Numbered from the stretch's first letter, positions 36,941 through 49,978 are shown. The stretch: DNA of 64,000 bases from Monodelphis domestica (GCF_027887165.1 NC_077235.1:5463378-5527377), one strand, 5' to 3'. Numbers and translations are program-made. The notes: generated from the sequence alone by a model not told the origin.

Positions 36941-37865
36941 GCCTTTAAAACAAATCCTTCTCATGGCCTGGGGAAGTCTTCACATGCCTGGGGAGACACC
37001 CCTTCCCTAACTCACTGATGGGGTTGAGACTTGTTGTTTGCCCTCAAATTGGTTTAGCCCATCTGCTGAGACACTTTACTGCAGTGTGGCTACCATGTAT
37101 GTTATAGCTTCTTGGAGCCACAGTGGAAAGATGGGTGAGAGGTGGATGCCAAAGAAGGAAATTAGCCCTGGAAAGGCTCAGCAAGTTCTCCTACCAGAAG
37201 TGCTAGACCTCCCTGAATACTCCATACAAGTAGTAGGTAGAACAACCAGGATTTGAACCTAGGTCATCTATCTCCAAGTCTAACATTCATTTCTCTCTAC
37301 TATGTTTTCCCTCCATTGAAGTCTTCCTCTAATTCCTGAAGGTGCTGTGGCCCTATTTACCCTATTTTCCATGACCATTCTCCCACAAACCTATCTATGC
37401 AAGGCACAGTCCTTCTGATAAAACAAAGGAAGATCAGTCAGAGAGAAATTTGCATGCTGTTTTGTCTTTTTTGTCATGAGGAGAAACTGAGTCATTTTGT
37501 CCTTTTTAGTAGACTCAGGCAGGCCAGTCTTTCTTGGTGTAACCCTGGCCTCTGGGTTTTCCCCCCTCTTCTGAAGAGTGCTTATAGAGGCAGGAGGGAT
37601 CTCACAGATGGGTCATGTTAACCGTACTCTTCCCTCTTGGTGTCCTCTTATGGAAAGTGAGGGCACTCAATGAATTGGAAGGCCCCTTCCAGCTTTAAGG
37701 AGCCTGATAGCCCCAGCTCATGCAAGGAGAACAGGAGGTGAAGCAGGAGAGCCTAGAGTAGGCCATATGAATCTCCCAGCTGCTCTCTGGGTACATGGAA
37801 GTTAGGAGGGGAAAGGGCCAGAGGCTTTAAGGAGACTTCTCATTAGCAGCCTATTAAAACAATAT
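36941..37865. other. no recognised feature
   Basis: Unique-looking sequence, with a weak MIR-like end near 37240-37320. Confidence 0.35.
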
Positions 37866-38064
37866 GGGGGCAACTACATGGCTCAGTAGATGGAGAGCCA
37901 GGTCTAGAGATGGGAGGTCCTGGGTTCCAATCTGGCCTCAGGCACTTCCCAGCTGGGTGACCTTGGGCAAGTCACTTCACCCCCATTTCCTGGCCCTTAC
38001 TGCTCTTCTGCCTTGGGACCAATACACAGTATTGACTCTAAGACGGAAGTAAGGGTTTAAAAAA
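37866..38064 (+). mobile_element. SINE-A, full length
   Basis: Head, CORE and 3' half ('accaatacacagtattgact') are well preserved. Confidence 0.9.
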
Positions 38065-38909
38065 CAACATACATTGCTTTTAAGAAATGTCACGTGGAAG
38101 AGGAGATCAAAGAGAGGCCAGTGCCACTGCTTGAGGCAGATGAAGCTGATAAAGCACAAGAAACAGTTGACAAGGTGATTGCTTTGGTTTTCTCTGCCAA
38201 GGAGAATAATGTGTGTACTAGAAAGGACAGAAGAAGCCATGGCTGATCGGCAGCTGAAGCTCAAGACAAGGAGGGGTGCAGTAAGAGGCTGTCCTTGATG
38301 GGCTCAGCTCAGCAGGGCCAAATTCCCTTTGAGGTCATTCAAAGAACTGGCACACGCAGTGATTGAGTCACTGGCCTTGATCTCTGCAGGACCTCACAGG
38401 GAGCCGCAGGGGCACAGCACTTCTGAAGAAGAGAAACTGGCTGCCTGATTCTGGAAAATAGGAAACGAAGGGGGTCTCCAAACCTGGGCCAAGTGAGCCT
38501 GGCCCCCAGAAGTAGCTCCTTAATAAGTACTTGGCCACCGATTGGCAGAGCTGCTCCAGGGAGAGCTTTTGTCACAGGAGAGATGTACTTAGGTCGATTC
38601 TGAGCTGGTGAAATGGACAGCCCCAAAGGGTAGCTGTTAATGGAGAGATGCCAACTGGAAGGAAAGCCTCCAGTGGAGTGCCACAGAAGGAACCTCTGAA
38701 CCCCCAGATGGCCATGGCATGACCCCGTGGGGTCGCTCCCAGTTGGGAAATGGAAGCCAGTTCTGAGCTTGATTTGATAACAATCCATTATTACAGGGTA
38801 GCGGCTGCCTGGAGTGCTGACCCGGAAAGGCAGTTATTACCTAACCCCAACTCGGGCATTCACAGTGGCTCAGATCCCTCTCTTCCTCCTTTCTCCTCCT
38901 CTTTCCCCT
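38065..38909. other. unique sequence, no recognised gene
   Basis: A repeat-poor block. A stretch near 38765-38865 ('gataacaatccattattaca') looks non-repetitive and could be conserved; untested. A 149-codon minus-strand frame (38339-38788) is unrecognised. Confidence 0.3.
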
Positions 38910-39110
38910 CTATTGCCTTCTCTCTGAGATCGCCTCCCATATAGCATCTATATCTGGGATGTACGGCGTTACTTGTATGTGGCTTGCACCCTATTCGGAT
39001 GGAAGCTTTTTGAGGGCAGAAAACCTGGTTCTGCCTTCCTTTGTCTCTCCAACTCATAGAATAGTGCCTAGATTAGGACCTTAACAAATGTTTGCCACAT
39101 GACTGAATGA
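38910..39110 (+). mobile_element. L2 LINE 3' end
   Basis: 'ggatggaagctttttgaggg', then 'gaatagtgcctagattagga' and 'ttaacaaatgtttgccacat'. Confidence 0.65.
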
Positions 39111-39329
39111 CCCGGTTTCCAGCATCGCCCATCCAATCCTCCAGAGCATCTCAAAGCTATGGCAGCCCCCCAGGATCTCGATTCGGGGGCAGGACCAAAT
39201 GAGCGAGAAGCCAGAGGGCAGAGGGAGTCCCACAGCATAAGCAGGCCTGGGTGTGTTGTGTGGTCTGCATTGCAGCTCTCGCTGAATTACCTTTCTCCCC
39301 ATCACTTCCCCTTTCTCTATTTTTGTCCA

Positions 39330-39660
39330 CAGCATCGTTGCTGTCCTTCCAGGCCCCTAAGCTCTCAACCTCATTGTCCTTCCTGACTCCTCACTCGCTC
39401 CAGCCCCTCACATCTGAGCATCTTCACTGCTCGCATTCACATTGCCTCCCCTGCTTCAGCAGCAATTTCCCACGCTGTTACTGGAACGCTCTAAGTAGAC
39501 TCTCTTGGTTCCAGGAGGCATCCCCACTCCATCCCATCCTCCACTCAGCTGCTGAAATGTTTCTCCTGTGGCCCACGGCTGACTACGTTACTGCCCTCCT
39601 CAGTGAGGATTTGGCGCCTCCCTCTTGACTCAGATCAAATCTTCTTTCATCCTGATTCCC
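39330..39660 (+). mobile_element. L2 LINE fragment
   Basis: 'ttgtccttcctgactcctca', 'atcccatcctccactcagct' and 'ctcagatcaaatcttctttc'. Confidence 0.65.
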
Positions 39661-40954
39661 TTGTTTTGAAGGCATTGTAAACTGTACGGAATGTGAAACT
39701 ACGAGTACCGTAGAACGTGTCTGTGGTTTTTTTACGAAGCAATGGCTCGACCTTTTGGGAGTGCATGTTCAAAACTATGTTCTACTGGGAGTGGAGAATC
39801 AAAAAGGTTGGCCACCCGTTCCCCAAGGGATCTGGCTCTGCACGTCACAGTCCTATTCACAATGAAATAAAGGCCTAGATGGCACGCTTCCCAAATTTAC
39901 ACATGACCCAAAGCTGGAGAGGAAAGAGGAGGTGCTCCAGGATAGTTGGGGTCCCCAGACCTCTTCCAAGGTGAGAATCCTGGGCCCAAACACATGAGAC
40001 GAAATGCACTTTCATCTGACCAACGTGGAATGATTGCCTACTATGGGAGAGCAAAACCAAAGCAATCACAGTCCCCCAAACCAGATGGAGGAGGTGGGAG
40101 TTTAGGCAGAGTACAAGCTGCTCACAAACCAATCCAAGAAAGCAAATGCAGTGAGCGTGGCGGGAGGGCATTAAGGGAGCTTGGAGTAGGAGAAGGTGGG
40201 AGCTGCCCTGGCTAGACCTAGGCTGAGTGTTCCCAGGGTTTGGGTTCTGGGAGGGGGGCGTTTTAGAAGGGTCATGAGACGAGGAAAGGTCTCAAGATTA
40301 GGCTCTAAGAGGACTACTTGAAGGACTGGGATAAGAAGATGGAGTGGGGACAGAGAGCTCTTCTTTAAGGATCTGAAGAGCATACAAAAGGGATCAGACT
40401 TGTTCTGCTTGGACCCAGGGCACTGAAGGGAGAGGATAGGGAGAGTTAGGCCGGATTTGAAGGCCATTTCTTAGCACTCAGAGTTGGCCCAAAGTGGAAA
40501 GGCTGCATGGGGTAGGGGATGGGGCAGGGGGAGGATTCTGGAGCCCAGGACTCAGAGTGTGTGTCCTCGACCAAGAGGTCTTCAAGCATGGCCAGCCATG
40601 TCACAGAGGGGCTTTGGGGAAGGTCCAGAGAGGCTCACATGGATGACCTCTGATAGCCCTTCCGCCTCTCAGATTGGGCGATTGATTCTATGACCAACAC
40701 CCAGGCCACTCACATGCCTGTTCACAGCCTGGCAGTTGGCATCCCTCCTTTGCCTGTGCTTTCTTCAGGGCTCCCCTGGCAGGAAGAGTCTGGAGGGGCC
40801 CTGGTCACCAGGCACTGAACTCAGCTTTCCCCCAGCTAAGTCTTCTCCTTCATGTACTTTCTGTGGGGCATTGCCCATCCTACAACTACTCAGGATCTGA
40901 ACGGCAGGCCATTGGCTGCATGTTGCGGGACAGGGCAGAAGGAATCAGATCAAC
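39661..40954. other. no recognised feature
   Basis: Unique-looking. The stretch 39670-39860 is AT-richer and not assignable. Confidence 0.3.
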
Positions 40955-41180
40955 CAGCCAATAAGTGTTGGTGAAGCATAAACTAAGTGCCAGTAGCAAG
41001 CCGGGGGACCAGGAAAGGTTAGGGACTCTGAGAGGCAGAGTTGAGGAGGGAAAGCCTTCTGGGCAGTGGGAACGGCCAATGTAATGGTGGGGGTGAGAGA
41101 TACTGCATCATGTAGAGGGATGGCACGGAGGCCAATGTGACTGGACCCTGGACCACTACCATGAGCGGGGTACGAGAGGC
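40955..41180 (-). mobile_element. L2 LINE, reversed
   Basis: 'actaagtgccagtagcaagc', then 'ggcagagttgaggagggaaa' and 'ggaggccaatgtgactggac', all reversed L2 phrases. Confidence 0.6.
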
Positions 41181-41589
41181 CTGTAAAGGACAGAAGGTGG
41201 CAGCTGGTGAAGCCCTCTAAATGTGGACCCTGGAGATGAGGGAGATCTCTGTGGATAGGGAAGGTCACAATCCCCCCACCTGTGTGTGATGTAAGACCAA
41301 TGAAACCTCCTCTCCCAACGAAGAGGTCTTTGGCTGTCTAGAACCTTGGACTTGAAGTCAGGAAGGAAAGGCTTCCTTTGCCCAACAATACATCCCACTA
41401 ACTTCTCTGCTACTTAGTCTTAGAGTTGTCTAGAGCCTCGAGAGCTACAGTGGCCTACCCAGGGTCACATAGTGCGTTTGAGACAGGTGTCGAGCTAAGC
41501 TTTTCCTGGTTCCAAGGAGGCCAGCTCCCTGTTCACTATGACACGCTGTCCCCCTGGGGCCAAGAATAGCAATACAGAAACTAAACCAA

Positions 41590-42390
41590 TTCCTGCCCTC
41601 AAAACACTTACAAACACTACTGTGGAGAAAAAGCCTTCAGACTCTTACTATGTGATCTTTGGCTCTTTTCTCCCCATAATCCTCCAAAAAGAATTTCTTC
41701 CCCTCTGAAAGCCTTCCTTTCTCCCAGCCTCCATATAACAGTTATTCAAGTATTTGAGCAGTTATCATGCCCCCAAACACTGAGTCTTCTATCCCCATTT
41801 GGGCTTTTCTTGGCAAAGATATTGAAGTGGTTTGCTGTTTCCTTCTCCAGCTCATTTGGCAGATGGGGAAATTGAGGCAAATGGGGTGAAGTGACTTGCC
41901 CAGGGCCACATGGCTAGTAAGTGGCTGAGGCTGGATTTGAACTTGGGTATGCCTGCCTCTGGGCCTGACATTCTATCCACTGCTTCCTCTCTACCACCTT
42001 GTCGCTCCCTAGCTTCCTCAAGACATTTGCATAGAGGATTTTATATTCATCACCTTATACCTCACTCCGTTAGATTTTCCTTCTAGTTCTTTTTGGATAT
42101 GCATAAACTTGTTTGTGTCATCCAACATGGTAGGTATCCCTCAAAGCTTGATGCTTGCACGTCTCATCTCCGCCTTTACCTTTGTCACTGAGAAACACAA
42201 TATGACACCACACCGGGCCAACCTTTCATGCTCCCAAGGGAGCCCACACTGGGAACCCTTGGGTGCTTTGGCACCGACCCGCTCAGAGCCCATCTTCGGC
42301 TCATATCCTTCAGCTAGTTCCAAATGGCCCAACTCTCTAGCTAGTCTAGCCCAGGGCTGATCCCAGCAGTCCTCTAGGATATCGTGCATT
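41590..42390 (-). mobile_element. L3/CR1-like LINE, reversed, split by SINE-B
   Basis: Reversed CR1/L3 phrases: 'gagcagttatcatgccccca' before the SINE; 'cttgtttgtgtcatccaaca' and 'aaatggcccaactctctagc' after it. Confidence 0.5.
41791..42012 (-). mobile_element. SINE-B inserted in an L3/CR1-like LINE
   Basis: Reversed: 'atttgggcttttcttggcaa', CORE and 'ttgaacttgggtatgcctgc'. Confidence 0.8.
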
Positions 42391-42559
42391 AAGAGGTGTT
42401 GGGGTTAGAAATTGGCACGAATTTAGGGCTTGGCCCTCAACTATCTAGCCCATGAAGGAAGCAACAGTGTAGAGAAGTGAACCAACTTGCCTGAGGCTCT
42501 AAAGGTAGGCAGCAGCAGGCCCTTCTACCACCAGTTCACCTTCCTTTGACCAGGCTGCA

Positions 42560-42655
42560 GCCTATCAAAATTCTTCCTCAAAGGTGGGGTCTCAAAATGG
42601 ATGCAGAGCGGGACTATCACCTTCCCCCGAGTTCTGCCCCTGCTCCCTGGGAACA
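42560..42655 (-). mobile_element. L3/CR1-like LINE fragment
   Basis: 'aaaggtggggtctcaaaatg' and 'gcgggactatcaccttcccc' match the reversed CR1/L3 ORF2 end. Confidence 0.45.
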
Positions 42656-43089
42656 CCAACCTTCTCCTGGCCCAGCCTGAGAGCACGCCAGTTGTTTCAG
42701 TGGCTAAAGCCCAGTGTGAACTCGTGGTCACAGCTCAGTTGGCAGAGAAAAATAGTGAATGACTGGTTGATAATAATGAACAAGTGGGTGGTCTGGCCAT
42801 CTCCATTTGGCCAAAGGAGTCCAGAGAAACAAAATAACTCATCCAATGTTCTGGAAAACTTCCGAAGAAGCTGGGACTTTCCATCTAGAATCTCAGGTGA
42901 CCAGCTTCTCTGAGCTAGCAGGGGCTTTCTAGTTTAACTTGCACCGGAGAGAGAGGTGCCTTCTAGAACCTTCAGGACAAAGGGTCATCCAGCCTCACGC
43001 TTGCAGGCATCCAGAGAGGCGCAAGCCACTGCTTGCCAAGGGCCTCCTTTCCACTTTGGGTGAGTTGTTCTGGCTAGGCCATTCTTGAC

Positions 43090-43330
43090 CTAGATCCCAA
43101 ATCTGTTCCCATATAACCTACTCGCATTGCTGTTCCTTGCTCTGCCCTCTGGGCGTGAATAGAACAAATGAGTCTAATACCCTCTCTCCTCCATATGACA
43201 ATTCTTCAGACATTTAAGCACATGCCCCCAAATATTGAGTCTTTTGTCCTTCAAGCTAAACATCTCTAGTCCCTTCAACCCATTTGTGCATGCCATGATC
43301 TCACGGCTCAGGTGGAGGATCATCGTTGAA
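43090..43330 (-). mobile_element. L3/CR1-like LINE fragment
   Basis: 'acatttaagcacatgccccc' and 'caagctaaacatctctagtc', parallel to the text at 41740-41790. Confidence 0.5.
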
Positions 43331-44759
43331 TGTTAGACCTTAGGGGGGTCTTTTCAGGGCACCTCGCCCAACTCCTTGTTTCCTTGACCTACGTAATGAA
43401 AATGCTATGGATATAAACAGAGAACAGCAACCCTCTTTCTTTTTTGCTACTGGAAACTACTCCCTTCTTCTTGAACTCCTTGCCCTACCTGGGTCCATCT
43501 TCACAGCATCAGGTCAGAGGCAGATCTCTCAATGACACCCCCCCATCCCTCAAGCTGGTGGGTTGCTGACTTCCCCTCACAATGTCCGGGGCTGGATGTG
43601 TGCCTTGTGGCTTTTGGTATAAGCAAAAAGCTAAGAATAGAGCAGAGAACTGTGTGAAAGTAGAGAGCTAAACCAATATCTCCGCGAAATCGTGGAGCAC
43701 TGCTGATTAATGGACCAGCTGTCCTGAATGAAGGTCATCTCGTTTGGCTCGGGTATAAAAATGGCAGATTTGGGGACTTCAATTCCCAGCAGCTCCTTGA
43801 TAACACATTTCATGCCAGGGCAAGGGCTTAGGGTGCCAGCTGAGCAAACTATATGTGGCACCTTTGAGGGTCTGGAAATGGGTGGATCCCCAAACTCAGA
43901 GTTCCACACTCTGAAGCCAAGTGTGCAGTGGATGCCACACTTGCCACAGGCCTCTGGGCAGTTGCTGAAGTGACATCCCTAAGGTGTGGCTGGTGTGTGC
44001 CTCAGTTTGGCAATGTTTCTCATTTCTTCAGCCCAAAGTGGAAAATGAGAGGGAGAAGGCACAGAGCAGCTCCCCCAAGAGAGGCCTTGCTTTTCCTCAA
44101 TATCTCCTCTTCGTCTTGGTCATTTGACTTGACCTCATGCTAGGTATCAGCTTACTCACGTCTAAAGGGAATAGGGTTCAGTTCAGTGACATCAACGGAC
44201 TCATTCAGCTCCGAGGCAATTAGACATTGTCCCCCAGGAATCTAGAGAAAGAATCCAGGGCCCAGAGAAGACAAAGAAGAGTCGAGGCAGTTGGGTCAGA
44301 AGAAAGGTTCCAACATCTATTAACTGGGATCCTGGGGAAATACCTTTCTCAGTCGACATCCCGATTTCATCACCGGTAATTTGAGTTGGATTATTTCAGT
44401 GGTTCTTTACAAAACTAAATTTTATGGGCCATCAATAAAGAATTTTTATTCTTAGGAGATAGATAATGTCATGCCAGCTTCAATTCCTGAAACATCTGGG
44501 CCACAGCAGGGACCTTGGTGGTACTCTCAGGGTTCTCCAAAGTAGACATGTGCAAGAGAAATGGAGTGATAGATACTTCCTGGTCCTGCCATTTTCCTTC
44601 AGCTCTCTCCACATAGACAGTCTCTTAGAATGGGTGATGGGAATGAAGGACTGAGTGCCCTCCCATGAAATTGGATATATCCTCTGGCTCCTTATTAAGC
44701 AACAAGCCCCATTTTCTGGCCTCTGCCCAAGATGATTGTCAACTGAATGAGAAGATAAT
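43331..44759. other. no recognised feature
   Basis: Unique-looking, with a weak repeat-like piece near 44205-44300. No exon recognised. Confidence 0.3.
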
Positions 44760-45010
44760 GGACTCTTCTGGGGGCCTTTCCAGATTCCCTTCAATGCTAA
44801 TAGCCTTCCTTCTGAGATCACCTCCAATTTACTCTATACACATGGTCTATGCACAGAGTTGTTAAAAGATAACACACGTTCTCTTTTATTCGATTGTGAG
44901 CTCCTTGAGGGTAGAGACAGTTATTGCCTTTCTTTGTCATTGTAGACCTTAGCACAGTGTCTGGCACATAGTGAGTGCTTAATAAAGTCATGCTGATTTG
45001 ATTTGTTGAG
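44760..45010 (+). mobile_element. L2 LINE 3' end
   Basis: 'gattgtgagctccttgaggg', then 'acacagtgtctggcacatag'-type text (actual: 'agcacagtgtctggcacata') and 'agtgcttaataaagtcatgc'. Confidence 0.8.
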
Positions 45011-45439
45011 TGTAGTGTACGTGGGTGGGTGGGGGGGTGGAGTGATCACAATAACTTGCTGGTTTCCCTAAAACAGAAGGGTAGAATCCTTTTCACAATG
45101 GTCACCACAGACAAGGACCCATTCTCGGGACTCCCGATCAACAGGCAATCATCTTTGGTGCAGGCTCTAGTCACTAGGAACCATTCAGGGCTTCCCTGTC
45201 CTTTGATCATTCTTGCTTCATCTCTGCCTTAAGACCCCTTCCCTTGGTCTTTGCCATTGTCATGGTCTCTAATTTTCCTCCTATGCTCAGTTTGCTCCCC
45301 AGATCATCCCCTGCACTGGCTACACTCTCCTCCCTCTCATGTCTTGACATCTTGGCATGAGAGTATATAATAAATATAATATTAATAACTTATGATTAAC
45401 ATATAGTATAATAAATATCTAATACATATAATAAAGAAA

Positions 45440-46150
45440 AGAAAAAATACATCAAGAATGCAAATATACAGAAGTGAATGAAAACCAAGAAGAGTTAAGC
45501 AAAAGGCAATAAGGGTAAAAGAAAATATACTCACAACACAAGCAAAACTTTGAAGTCCAAGACAGAATGCATAGTGAGAACCGAAGGGAGGGCCCTATGT
45601 CTATGGGAAGGGCACAGCAGAACAAAAAGCCTTAAAAGAACAGTAAAGGAAATGAGAGAGGAGAACTGCCCCAGACTTGGGGCGGGGATGGGGGATGAAA
45701 ATGAAACCTCAGTGGAAAGACTCCACAGACTGCCTCCAGAATGAAAAAATCCCAAGACTGCAAACTCCAAGACATGTAGTGGTTAATTCAGAAACAAATT
45801 CTGCAAGCCATCCAGAGAAAACCCATCAAATACAAAGAAAAGGACATTTGAATAATGCAAGACTATTCCTCACTCAATAGAAAAAGGAGGAGGGAGTGGA
45901 ATAAGGTATTCCAAAGAACATTGGAACTCAGAATGCAGTCCAGAGTGATTTTATCATGCAAATCCGAGCTCAACCATACTTGACCAAAGATGGATGTTCT
46001 GTTACAAAGAAGAATTTGAAACATTTTTAAAAAGAAAATCAGAACTGAAGAGATGATTTGCTTCTTGAGCATCCCAAAAAGCAGATTTGCAGGATGCAGA
46101 CAACAACAGTTGTCTGCAAGTGACAACAGAAAGATCTGTAGGAGAGATAG
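45440..46150 (+). mobile_element. L1 LINE, ORF1-like remnant
   Basis: A-rich. Broken translation resembles the ORF1 C-terminal domain: LQAIQRKPIKYKEKD, then MQDYSS and RRREWNKVFQ (compare ARKEW..IF). Many stops; no intact frame. Confidence 0.45.
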
Positions 46151-46261
46151 GGTAGAGGTAACAAGTGAAGATGTGGGCAGGGCATTATGGACAGAACCTC
46201 CCTTCTCTAAACCTGCCTCTCAATCCACTGAGCCACCTAACTGTTCCCCACCTCCATTATG

Positions 46262-47915
46262 TTTTCTAATAAATATTAAAGTGAAACAAGGATGCCCATT
46301 CTCTCCATTATTTTTTTTAATCCTTCCCTTCCTGTCTTAGAATCAATACTGTGTATTGGCTTCAAGGCCGAACAGCAGTAAGGGCTAGGCAATGGGGTTT
46401 AAGTGACTTGCCCAGGGTCACACAGCTAGGAAGTGTCTGAGGCTAAATTTGAACCCAGGACCTCACATCTCTAGGCCTGGCTCTCTATCCCCATGAGCCA
46501 CCCAACTGCCCCCTACTCTCCTCATTATTATTTTATAGAGTACAAGAAATGCTAGCAATAGCAATAATATAGGAGATAGGAATTAAGTAATAATGATAGG
46601 TAAAGAAGAGGTAAAACTATTCCTGTTTACTAATGATATCATATTTTACTTGGAAAACCCCAGGGAATCAGCAGATACAGACTGAGACAATAAATAGCTT
46701 CAGCAATATTGTGGGATAAGAAATACATCTTCAAAAATCAATAGCATTTCTATATAATAATAACAAAACAAAAGCAATAACAGAAAGGGAAATACCATTC
46801 CAAATAATTAAAAATGCATAAAATGCCTGGGGATCAACCTACCAAAGTATACAAAAGACTTATATAGATTCAATTACAAAGTGCTCCTTAAAGAAGTAAA
46901 GAAGAGCCTTCATCACTGGAGAGGATATTCAGTGCTCATGGCTAGGTCATACCAATATAATAAAAATGACAATCCTCCTAAAATTAATTTATACTTTTAA
47001 TACTATACCAGTCTGGTTTACCAAGGAGATATTTTATAAAGCATGATAAAATAATAACAAAAGTTATTTGGAAAAAACGCCAAAAGAACTAGAATATCAA
47101 GGCAAATGATGAAAAAAGTAAGGACAAAGGGAGAATAGTACTTCCAGACTTCAAACTGGTTTATAACACAGCAATCATCAAAACTATATGGTATTGGTTA
47201 AAGACTAGAGAGATAGATTAATAGGATAGACTAGAAAAGGGATGTTCAAATACATGAAAAAATATTCCAAATCACTAATAATAAGAGAAATGCAAATCAA
47301 AGCAACCCTGAAGTCTTACCTCATACTCTGCAAATTGGCCAAAATGAGCATGAAGTTGGTGGGGAAACAGATACACCGGTATATTGTTGGTAGAATTGTG
47401 AAGTGGTACAATGATTTGGGAAAGCAAGTTGGAATTATGCAAATAAGATATCTAAAACTTCCAAACTCTTTGAACCAGAGACTATTAGTGGTCTTATCAA
47501 GGAAGCCACTGATGAGAAATAAGAATCCACATATACTCCAAAATACTAATAGCAGCACTTTCTTGTGATAGCTAAGAAGTATTTGGAAACAAAGTAGATC
47601 GATGCCCATCAAATGACGAATGACTTAAGCAATTTGCGTACATGAATGTATTGGAATATTGGTGTTCTGTAAGAAATGGTGTATGTAACGAGTACACAGA
47701 TGAACTGATGCAGAGTAACAATGATTACAACAAAGTAAATGTATTGAAATGGTAAAGATAAAGATCGAGTGGGACTTAAGTGGAGAGATATGGGAAGACA
47801 CCAGCAACCTGCTCTTTTGTGAAGGTGGGAGGTCCACATGTATCTCACATTGCACATGGTTTGGGACTTTTTCAATGTATCCATCAGTTATGATGACTTT
47901 TTTCCCCTTTCTAAA
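46262..47915 (+). mobile_element. L1 LINE, ORF2 reverse-transcriptase region to 3' UTR, with internal deletion and a SINE insert
   Basis: Translation in shifting frames gives KVKQGCPFSPLFF (46275-46312), then after the SINE SIAFLYNNN, NIIKMTILLKLIYTFNTIPV and [20 protein letters not shown]. At about 47240 it jumps to MKKYSKSLIIREMQIK, skipping several hundred codons of ORF2. The 3' UTR text 'catggtttgggactttttca' ends it. Frameshifts and stops throughout. Confidence 0.85.
46313..46514 (-). mobile_element. SINE-A inserted in L1 ORF2
   Basis: Full-length reversed SINE-A with a poly-T start. Flanks are similar: ctctccattatt at 46301-46312 and ctctcctcattatt after the element. Confidence 0.85.
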
Positions 47916-47919
47916 AGAA

Positions 47920-48975
47920 TACATCATACCCCAACCAGTTGACAAGGTCACAGTCCAAGGAAGGAAGGTCTGTAAAGCAGACCCCAGAATGAGGGCTCCC
48001 CGCTGACCCCCTCTGTGACTTCTCTCCCCAAATTTTCCCCAATAATGGACTTGTTATGATTATTATTCTCTCCCCAAAACAGGAGAAATAATATGAGAGC
48101 AAATACTTATAGGATCAATAAATATATTCCCTACTTTAAGCCCCTTAGGTTATTACCCCCAAAAGATTGCAATTACAGAATGAAAGCCCAAAGATTACTG
48201 CCCATGACCCCTCCTTTCACAATCACAAGACATGCTCCAAGGCCTTACAATAAACACTGGCCAAAAGCTTGAATACTATAATGAATCTTTTCCTACAGCT
48301 ACCACACTCCAATGAATTTGTTGGAACAGAAGCCATGCAGCATTGCTAGTAACACATTCAAAGAAACACAAGAAAAACAGAACTTGTAAATTGAGGAAAA
48401 CCCCAAAACTGGTCTGCTTTAAGTCCTCACACCTAGATATGAATATGTTTTGTTGTTCATCTCCCAAGCAATTATGATTAATAGTGAAAGCTGACCAAAA
48501 GCACAATGATCCTCTTAGCAGATCAAGGGGTACTAGCCTACAAATGACTTTATTCACATTAATCATATCTATCACAGAGTATTGTAGAAACCTTGTAAAT
48601 AATCACAGAGTTCTTTGTTGTAGTAACATCACAAGTTGTTTAAGTGATTTGATAATACCCAATCAAATTGCAGAATGTCACATACATAGAAGATTGATTG
48701 TGTGTCAAAGAAGCATGTACCAAAAAACCTATATAATAAACAAACCACAATACTATGGCAGAGCACTGTGTGTAATGCCTGCATAAATGGGTTGAATGCA
48801 TGGTGTGTCTCATCTCCTTATTCTGACCATGCTGTCACATCTGGGCAGAGGGACCTTGGATCCTCAGAGGGGTCGCTGGATGGACCCCTATACAATCTGT
48901 CATATGGGATGACTGAGGGAGAGAGAGGGGAAGCAGATACATGGGATGCCATCGTGATGTAAGAAACATAAAATA
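47920..48975. mobile_element. unclassified AT-rich repeat, LTR-like in places
   Basis: A block between two L1 pieces. It contains a TATA-like/poly(A)-like cluster (cctatataataaac near 48728) and a GC-richer end (48830-48960). It could be a fossil LTR; family and ends not established. Confidence 0.25.
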
Positions 48976-49070
48976 TCAATAAAAAGAAATTATTTTGTTC
49001 AACTATATGCCAATAAACCAACTTAAATAAAATGGATGAATATTTACAAAAATGTAAAATGCCAAGATTA

Positions 49071-49286
49071 GGAGCAGTTAAGTGATACTGAGGATGAAGC
49101 ACTGGCCCAGGAATGAGGAAGACCTGAGTTCAAGTTTGACCTCAGCTTGTAACCCTGGACAAGTCACTTAACCTTATTTTGCCTCGGTTTCTTCATCTGT
49201 CAAATGAGCTGGAGAAGGAAATGGCAAACCAATCTAGTATCTTTGCCAAGAAAAACCCAATGGGGTCAAGAAGAGTTGGACACAAC
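49071..49286 (+). mobile_element. SINE-B inserted in L1 with an 11-bp target duplication
   Basis: Complete SINE-B. Perfect duplication tgccaagatta at 49060-49070 and 49287-49297. Confidence 0.92.
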
Positions 49287-49610
49287 TGCCAAGATTAGCA
49301 AAACAATGAACAGAGAATTTAAACAACTCAATCTTGTAAAAATTGAACAAGTCATAAATAATTCTTAAAGAGCAAGATAAAAATGTAGGACCAGATGGAT
49401 TTACAAGTGAATTCTATCAGACATTCAAAGAATGTCTATTTCCATTATTACATAAATTGCTTATAAAAAAAGAAAAAAGAATGGATTCTACCAAATTATT
49501 TCTATGATACAAGTATAGTCTTCATACCTAAATGAAAGAGAATAAAAACCAAAAAGGAAAAGTATAGACCAATATTTCTAATGAATATTGACACATTTTA
49601 TTTGAAATAT

Positions 49611-49978
49611 GAAGGAATGCCCATCAATTGGGAAATAGCTAAATAAACTGTGGTATATGATTGTGATGGGATACTACTACTCCTTAAGAAATGATGAGCA
49701 GGCTAATTAAAAAAAACCTTGTAAAGAATGACACTGGTTAATAAACAGAAAAATGAGTAGAACCAGAAGAACATCATCCACAGCTACAGATGTAACATTT
49801 GAAGAATGAACTGAAAAATGGAAACACAAAAGACATAATTTATAGATAATATATATATATTATATATATATAATCTGTCTCTTGGATTATGCCTTCTCTG
49901 ATATGGGGAGGGAAGGGAGGGACAGACATGAGATGCTTGTAAATAAATTCCATTAATAAATCAACAAATTCAATTGAT
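49611..49978 (+). mobile_element. L1 3' end inserted in an older L1 ORF2
   Basis: Starts 'gaaggaatgcccatcaattg' (marsupial L1 ORF2 end/3' UTR) and includes 'ttaagaaatgatgagcaggc'. An (AT)n run lies at 49847-49872. The ORF2 text of the host L1 resumes after it. Confidence 0.6.

Noticed and set aside
47242-47568. 108-codon frame starting MFKYMKKYSKS
   Set aside because: It is the L1 ORF2 tail (IREMQIK motif), not a host gene.
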